Of a DNA stretch of 64,000 bases, positions 57,418 to 64,000 are shown in pieces; position 1 is the first letter of the stretch; each line of letters opens with the position of its first letter. The position numbers were made by a program, and so were the translations under genes. This DNA is from Klebsormidium nitens (Eukaryota; Streptophyta; Klebsormidiophyceae; Klebsormidiales; Klebsormidiaceae), in assembly GCA_000708835.1 (NCBI GenBank), contig DF236994.1, positions 186,001-250,000 of the forward strand, read 5' to 3'. The notes under the pieces were generated by a model, which ran no database searches, was not told where the DNA came from, and worked only from the letters and a program-made list of their open reading frames with translations.

Positions 57418-60400
57418 TCAATCCTCTAGAAAGTAGTCCTCTGCCGCCTCTTCCGAATCCGAACTGCTCCCGTCCGTTCTCCGGCCCGCGGCGACACGCG
57501 GCGCGGCTCCGTTGCCCCGCGCTTTGGGCTCCGCGCCCGCATTCTCCCCGTCCAACCCGTCGCTCATCTCCAGCACCCCGTCCGGCGACAAAGTCGCGGT
57601 CGCCGTCATCCTCTGCGCAACTCTCTCTCGTTTCGGCGACACGGCTGCCGCGTCGCTCCGCCGAGTCGCCAACCCCGATAAAGTTCCCGCCAACAGCACA
57701 TCCTCCGCCGCTCGAAGGCCCGGATCGCCCCCCCGCGAGCCGTTTCCGGAGGGATCCCCCCGCCCCGACCCGCTCGCGCCCGCCGTCTCCTGCAACGCCC
57801 GTGCAAGCACTTCTTTTTCGATTTCCCCCGCCTGGGGCGGCCTATCTTTCACCCCCCCGACCAGCTTCGGCCCCTTCTTCCCGGGCGCCCGCACTTCCTC
57901 CTCTGCGCGCCCGCTTACGCTCGGCTCCTCGACGGCCCACTGGCCCTCATACGCTATGACCACCACGTCCGGACGCTTGTTGCTGTACTTTCGGACGGCC
58001 CCCCGGATCGCCTGCGCCACCTCCTTTTCGATCACCGAGAGCGGCTGGTTCGCGGCGATCCGTTTCAGGCATCGCTGGGCCTCGGTTTGCATGACGCCGA
58101 GCAGTTTTCCGTGGTCCACCCACATGCATCGTGTCGTGATGCGTATCCGTGCCTTCAACCCGTACGGCTCCTTTCCGTCCTGGTATTGCTGCGCGCTCGC
58201 CAGGACGCGCGTGCCGGCGGGCCGCGTGATTTCGAGGCTATGGCCAAAACGAAGGAAGCTGATTAGAAGGTTGAATATGACGGCGCCAAAGAGTGCTACG
58301 GAGTCTGTCTGTCCAATTGATGGTTATGCTGGCTCCCCAATGGGTTTGGTAAGTGTGCTTTAGGCAGTCTGTCGCTGAAGGCTGTCGCGGAAGCGGTGCA
58401 CACTCGGAACTTAGGCGAAACAGCACAACTCAGTGCTGTTTGAAACAAAAGGAACGACGCGGCAAGCTGCTTCACTGCGGAAGACGGAGTCAAGCCTTGG
58501 ATCCTACCACGCGATTAAGGCCGCACGAACGATTTGAGAGCTTACAAGAATTGCTTGCAAGGCTTCTCTGCTAATGAATCTTGGAAGGTCCTCTTTCTTC
58601 CTACCGAGGACCTTTCAGTCGAGTCAGCGGGGCCAAGGAGAAAGTAGGGAGGGCACTTGCCTGGCGATTACCATCCCCTCGACAGCGATGTGCATCCGCT
58701 CGGCGATCGCCATCTCGTGAGACGACCCCGTCGCACGATCGCCGTCGTTGTATTGCAACTGCAGCAAAGAAAACGAAGTCAGACGAACTGCCACGTAATT
58801 TTTAATCAAGAGATGTCGATAAACAGGAGTATGCATACCAGACAGCATGCGCATCAATGAGCTGGTGATGCGTCAGGGCGAAGCTTTGCTTTTTGGCAAG
58901 TGGTTGCCGTCTCACCAAAATCGTCCTAGCCATAACTGGCCCGCCAGGTCGAAAGCTTGAGTTGGGACCATGTCGAGTCAGAGATTCTTGTCGAACTATT
59001 ACCTCAATGAAAAATCGAAGCTCGTGGCTTCAAAGCTTACTTCCTCTCCCACTTTACGGGCGCTCTCACTTTGCGGGCGTGAAAGTCGTCTCACCTTCAA
59101 GTTTTGTTGGCCCATCAGGGCTAGTTGACCGGTGGTTACCGTGTTCTTGTTCCGGAGGGGGGCCACTCCGAGCATTTCACCATTCTTGATGACCTGCAAA
59201 ATGGATCTTAAGGGTTAAAGCGGCGAGATCTCAGTGCTGGTGGCCGCAAAGGTAGCTGCTCTGTGGCCACGGACTATGTTAGTAGCAAAGAGTAGCTTAA
59301 ATGTTATCGAGAAACCCGTCGCTTCCGAATCTCTTGGTCTTACCTCTGTCCAGACAGCAGATTCCGTGCAACAGGGGCAACCACCGCGCTTCCGCCGAGT
59401 CTTTGAGGGGCAACAAATTTTGCCTACGTGGCTCTTAATCGAGGTTCAGCTAGTCCTTGTCAGCCCACAATGGACCTCACTTCGTTCAAGGACCTCAAAT
59501 GAATTTCGAAATTGATTCCTCCTCCAAGAAAAAGAGTACCCAGGTTATAACTGAAGCTCCCAACTCCGTTCTCCAAACCGAAACATAGAGACATTCCTCC
59601 TCACCGTGGTATGCCGGATCCCCTGTTGCCGCGCCAGCTGTTCGTGCGCCTTCAGGAACGCGTACTCGCCGTGCACCGGCAGAAAGTGCTGCGGCTGGCA
59701 CAGCCGGATCACTTCCTCCTGCTCGTCGGAGTACGCGTGTCCTGACGTGTGCAACCGCTCCCCGCGCCCCATCGCGATCGCGGGCCCGAGCTCCGCGATG
59801 CGGTTCATCATGCGAACGACACGTGTCTCGTTTCCAGGGATCATCTTGGCAGAGTAGAGGACGAGGTCGTCTTTGTTGAGCTTCAGGTTCTTGCTGCCGC
59901 CGAAGGAGGCCAGGTTGAGGGCCGCGCGCGGCTCGGCCTGCAAAAAAGAGGTGATTTGGCTTTTAAGAGCTCTAGGAGAACATGGAAAGTCTTCTAAAGG
60001 AGCCAAAGATTACCCTGCAGGGATCTTCGGCTCTGTGCCGTCTCGTTCTGATGAAAGTAGTGATGGTTCTAACATTTCCTCTTTACGGCCACCCTCAGCG
60101 GTTCTATGTTCGGGGGAAGATTTGAGGCCATTCAATGGCACATGTACAGCTTATAGATTGGAAAACGCTCTTCACTTCTTTTCGCTCAGAAGGACAAGTT
60201 GCCCATCTCCACACTGAAGTGGCTAAGATGGCCAAAGTCCGTCGCTTTCTGAGGCATGGCTGCGAGGTCTCCAAGCACATTCAAGAGTCTGCAACGTTCT
60301 GTTACGTGGACACAGCTGCGAGCACGGACCTGAGAGCCGGTGGTGACGATAAGCAACTCGTGGGGGGCGTAGTTGTCGAGGTCGCCGGCATTGATCTGCA

Positions 60401-63400
60401 AACACGTGGCAGGGCGTCAGAAAAGAGGGGCGACATTCAGATGAAGCACGAACTCTGTCTACGTCACGGATGGCCGTTAAGGGGGCTGAAGAAGCTTAAG
60501 AAAAGATGTAAAGCCGAAGAAAAGATGGAAGCTATCACGGAGCGTGCAAGCGAATGGCGCGCCATGAAGGCAGATGAACACTGGCGATATTCAAACGATG
60601 CAAGAAAAGGAAGGTCAGCAAAAACTCAAAAAAACATCAAAGTACGCAGCCGAGCCAGCGTACAGCTCGTACCAGGATGGAGGGGTCGAATGGTGCGCGG
60701 CCATCCTTCCAGGCGGCGTCCAGGTAGCTCTTCAACGACATGCCCACGAAGCACTGCACAGTGACACGACAGATCGGAGTGAGCAAAGCCTTCAGTCCGA
60801 TACAACTGCGACTGAAGGAGCGCCCGTTCCTCTCGTCTCAGTGCACCAGAAGTCACGTCAAAGGCGGTCCGCTCCCATTGGACTGCAAGTCGAGCTTACT
60901 GGAGCGGCCCAGCCTTCTAAAATGTTGGATAGATCCTGCGCGCCAGAGTTTCGTTGACGGACGGCGAGCTGTCTTACAGTCGCTGATTAAGGGTGCACAC
61001 AGATCCACCTGTCCTGATTAGCTGTGCAGCTGTCCGTGTTGCTGTTATCACAGGCGTGATGAAGGATCCGTGGCACCATCTGCGGCGTCGACATTGCTCG
61101 ATAGCAACATAGCAACATAGAACACACAGCCCTCCTAGAAAGGGCGGCCGGAACCGCTCGAGACTCCAAAGCCCGGAGCTCCCCTGATCGGTCGCACCCA
61201 TGTGGTCAATTTCGCAGCGACTGCGATGCGGCATTTGTGGTTTTGCAGACACCCAAGCGACAATTGGCGACGCCCTCTTTAGCATGGGAAGAAAATCTCA
61301 CCAGCTTGCGCCCCGTGGCGTCCGCTGCCGCCTTGACGCTGCCGAGGCGGTGCACGTTGGACGCGAACTGTGTAGTGATGACGCGCCCCGGATGCTCCGC
61401 GACCCTCCGCATGAGGCTCTTGGCCACCTCGGACTCGCTCACGGTGCGCCCGGGGGACAGCACGTTCGTGCTGTCGCTCATCATCTGCGGTCGAAAGCAC
61501 GTTTATATGCGTACAAACACCTTGTCAATTCGCGGGGCGGGTTGGATCCAGGACGTCCAATGCACACCCAGGGAACACCTGTCGCGCATCAATTGCGCCC
61601 GAGAGGAGGGAGAACGTTCTTAAGGCTGACCGCGGCCTGTGGTATGTGGAATCATAGACGGGATGGGGGACGCTGGGTCGTACCGCTTTGCAGATCAAGT
61701 TGCGGTTTCCAACGTCTTACGACATGGTAAAAAGGGAAGTGACAAGTTCCTGAACACCAATCTGTAGAACCCACAGATTGCCATGGTAGGGCAGACCGAA
61801 ATCTCTGTTGAACACAACATATAGATGCTGTCAACAAACAGCTGTCCAGAGACGCCCAAAACACATTCAAACACGACAAAAGGGGGCTCTTGCACGCACT
61901 CACCAGCGTCACCCCTTCCTGACCCACTTCCTCCAGAGCTGCCCTGTCGAAGATGTCCCCGTCGATGGGGCTCTCGTCAATCTGCACAAGGCAGAAGGCT
62001 TCGCAGGTCCGATATCCGATTTTAGCCGCTGACCGAAATCTGACACGAGGTCTAATCGTCATCCTTCTGACCTGGGGACGCAGACTCAACGGCCCCGTAT
62101 GAACCGCCCAGGTACGCGGTGTTGCTAGCGAGACGCCGACCTCATTCAGTAACTTCTTTGTCTTCCTAATCTTAGAAACTCGGCTCTTTCTAGTTTTCTG
62201 CAATTACCCAGGCCCTGTCCCTGCCTTGGGGTCCGGCTATCTCCCTTCCTCTTCCGATGCTTGTATGCGCAGCCATCTCGTCTGTTCGCAGTTCGACTTA
62301 ATGCCGGTTTCCTTCAACTTGATGATGCTTTATTGTTGGCACCACCACCGCGGAAGCTACCCAGCCTGGGCCTTTGGCTGAAGGATTTTGAATCCTCACT
62401 TTCGTGTCAACCAGAAAAGAACCGTCCCTCTCTCGGACCTCAGAACTCACCACTCGAAAGCATCAAACCACCAGCTTGACGGCTTCATTCCTAATTGGGT
62501 AGTTCACCGCAACACCGAAAACCTTTTCCCTGCCAGGAGATTCTTCGACTTACCTTCCAGTCTCCCGTGTGCACTATCGTTCCGTCCTCGCACCGGAAGA
62601 TCACCCCGCACGCATCCGGGATGCTGTGCGTGACCCGTATGGGCTCCAACTCGAACGGCCCCGCCGTGAATCGCTCGCGCATGCGGAACGTGTGGAAACG
62701 CTCGGGCTCCCACAGCCCATACTCTTTCATCTTGCGCTGGATGAGGTGGTACGTGAACCCGGTGGAAAAGATGGGGGTCTTCGGATCCAGGGCTGGCACC
62801 ACCTGGCAGGTTAGAACCAGAATGCATGATGCATAGACTTGTGCATTTGAAACCTAGGCTTGAAGAAAGGGGAGGACTGGAAGCTGGGGTTTAACTCACA
62901 GAAACGGTTTCACAGGGCCTCAGACAAGATGCTTTCTATACTTAGACAATGGAAACTTTTGCTTTGGCCTATGCTCACGAAATGGAGGAAAAGGTTGAAA
63001 TGAAGTGGTTTTCGCACTTACCCAGGGCAGGGCCCCAATATGGTCCTCATGCCCGTGTGTGATAAAGACGGCCTCAATCTTGTGCTTCCAGCGCGAGATG
63101 AACTGCGTGTCTGGGAGCACTCTGTTGATGCCAAGCTCGTCGAAACTGCACTTACGAGTCAAGTGGTTATTCACGGGCATTGATCGCCGAAGATGGGGGC
63201 TTAAAAGGGCAGTCTGCATGTTGGCGCCTTCGCACAGATTGACATGGAATCGACGATGCTGTCGACGAAAGCATCGGCGCCGTATGGAGACTCAGAACTG
63301 TCACGCCTGGCATGTCCAGCATTCAGAATCTGCCCAGCGACAGCGCAAACTTCAAGTCCAAGTCGTTGTGAATCCCAAAGGAGCCCCAACCCGACCGAGG

Positions 63401-63729
63401 CGGGTTGCCCACTTTCCTCCTTACAGGGATACGGAGGAGAAAGAAAGAGAAGAAAGAACACAACAAAGTTGAACACTCAAAGAGCTTTGCAGTAGCGCCT
63501 CACTCTGGAAACATGAGCCCCGCGTCCAGCATGATGTACCGGTCGTTGTGCCCGACCAACATGCAGTTCATGCCAATCTCTCCAAGCCCGCCAATGGGAA
63601 ACACTCTCAGGGGGGGCCCGGGGAGGCCTAGGTCCACAATTCCACCCATCTTGCGCTGCGTGCTGTCGTCTCGGCTGCGGCCGGGGGCGTCCGTAAGGTT
63701 GTTAGGAGAGCTGGACTGACGGCGGCCGC
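57418..63729 (-). CDS. RNJ: Ribonuclease J, plastid type, 5' partial (11 exons seen, about 784 aa)
   Basis: Metallo-beta-lactamase/beta-CASP ribonuclease (5'-3' exo- and endonuclease) that in plants matures and quality-controls chloroplast transcripts. Exons: 63729-63504, 63145-63022, 62802-62554, 61981-61904, 61484-61302, 60753-60673, 60395-60330, 59937-59605, 59193-59095, 58758-58661, 58237-57418; phases agree. Motifs in order: [22 protein letters not shown], the metal site [69 protein letters not shown] and [12 protein letters not shown]. The last exon carries the C-terminal ITRPAG...[12 protein letters not shown] domain and a long acidic tail. I see no GT-1/trihelix region, which Arabidopsis RNase J has. 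The intron 58660-58238 uses a GC donor. The exon at 63729 needs an upstream exon with the start and probable transit peptide, beyond or near the window edge. Confidence 0.93.
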
Positions 63730-64000
63730 CTGCGTAACAGAACATAACCAGTGAGAATTTTGTCTCATTTCTGGGCCTTGCTGTGAGTACTAACTTGTAT
63801 CGAAGTGCAAAGCATTCAAACTGAGACGATAGCCAACGAAAGCCAATGGCGTGGCGCCAAACTTTCAGCATTGCAATTGAGTAGACGTAATTGTAAAGAT
63901 TGCAACTGTAGCTTTTCAATATGCGATTTGAGGGAATGAAGATGCACCACTTAACACTCCCTGGAAAACTTTCTTTGGACAAGGGAAGAGGAAAATTTCT
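63730..64000. other. Right-edge sequence, probable RNase J intron
   Basis: Starts at the acceptor of the first visible RNase J exon. AT-rich, with no convincing upstream exon before the window ends. Confidence 0.5.

Noticed and set aside
57512-58363. Open frame of 283 codons on the + strand
   Set aside because: It is antisense to the last RNase J exon, is Pro/Ser/Arg-rich and has no domain; an effect of GC-rich codons on the opposite strand.
60135-60764. + strand frame of 209 codons
   Set aside because: Covers two RNase J exons and introns in antisense; no domain.

Overview
The window is nuclear DNA from a photosynthetic eukaryote, most likely a streptophyte green alga (Klebsormidium-like) or an early land-plant relative. 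This is inferred from many short phase-consistent GT-AG introns, plastid-type G6PDH with the land-plant redox cysteines, a plastid-type RNase J, and plant-like ZIP4, COG4 and alpha/beta-hydrolase sequences. There is no operon structure, tRNA, rRNA or CRISPR. One assembly gap (575 N) lies inside a gene.

Layout, left to right: BTB-BACK protein (+, 5' part missing, probably with a membrane-spanning 3' exon); alpha/beta hydrolase (-); RAB5IF/OPTI homologue (+); plastid glucose-6-phosphate dehydrogenase (-); SAND-like/RBR E3 ligase (+); CCDC130/YJU2-type splicing factor (-); PIG-O GPI ethanolamine-phosphate transferase (+, interrupted by the gap); a 52-residue one-TM protein (-); ZIP4/SPO22 meiotic TPR protein (+); COG4 Golgi tether subunit (-); organellar SpoU/TrmH methyltransferase (+); ATP-type universal stress protein (-); RNase J (-, running off the right edge). 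I rebuilt exon chains by hand. In every complete gene outside the gap the exon phases match and the coding sum is divisible by three: hydrolase 316 aa, RAB5IF 129, G6PDH 617, RBR 424, CCDC130 330, small protein 52, ZIP4 918, COG4 740, TrmH 395, USP 204.

The genes do not form one pathway; they are housekeeping genes of different compartments (ER/Golgi: RAB5IF, PIG-O, COG4; plastid or mitochondrion: G6PDH, RNase J, TrmH; nucleus: CCDC130, ZIP4, RBR). Transcription direction alternates strictly over eleven genes, giving five head-to-head pairs that share 0.57-1.1 kb upstream regions.

The most unusual structure is a recurrent class of intronic tandem arrays. In five separate genes (hydrolase, G6PDH, COG4, TrmH, USP) an intron contains 2-6 diverged tandem copies of a segment that begins or ends inside the neighbouring exon, so that each unit carries a copy of the real splice junction. 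In G6PDH the nearest decoy acceptor would add 38 residues in frame. In COG4 one exon has such arrays on both sides. This looks like an active mode of intron growth by tandem duplication across splice junctions. A diverged fragment of a PIG-O exon also lies 2 kb downstream of that gene.
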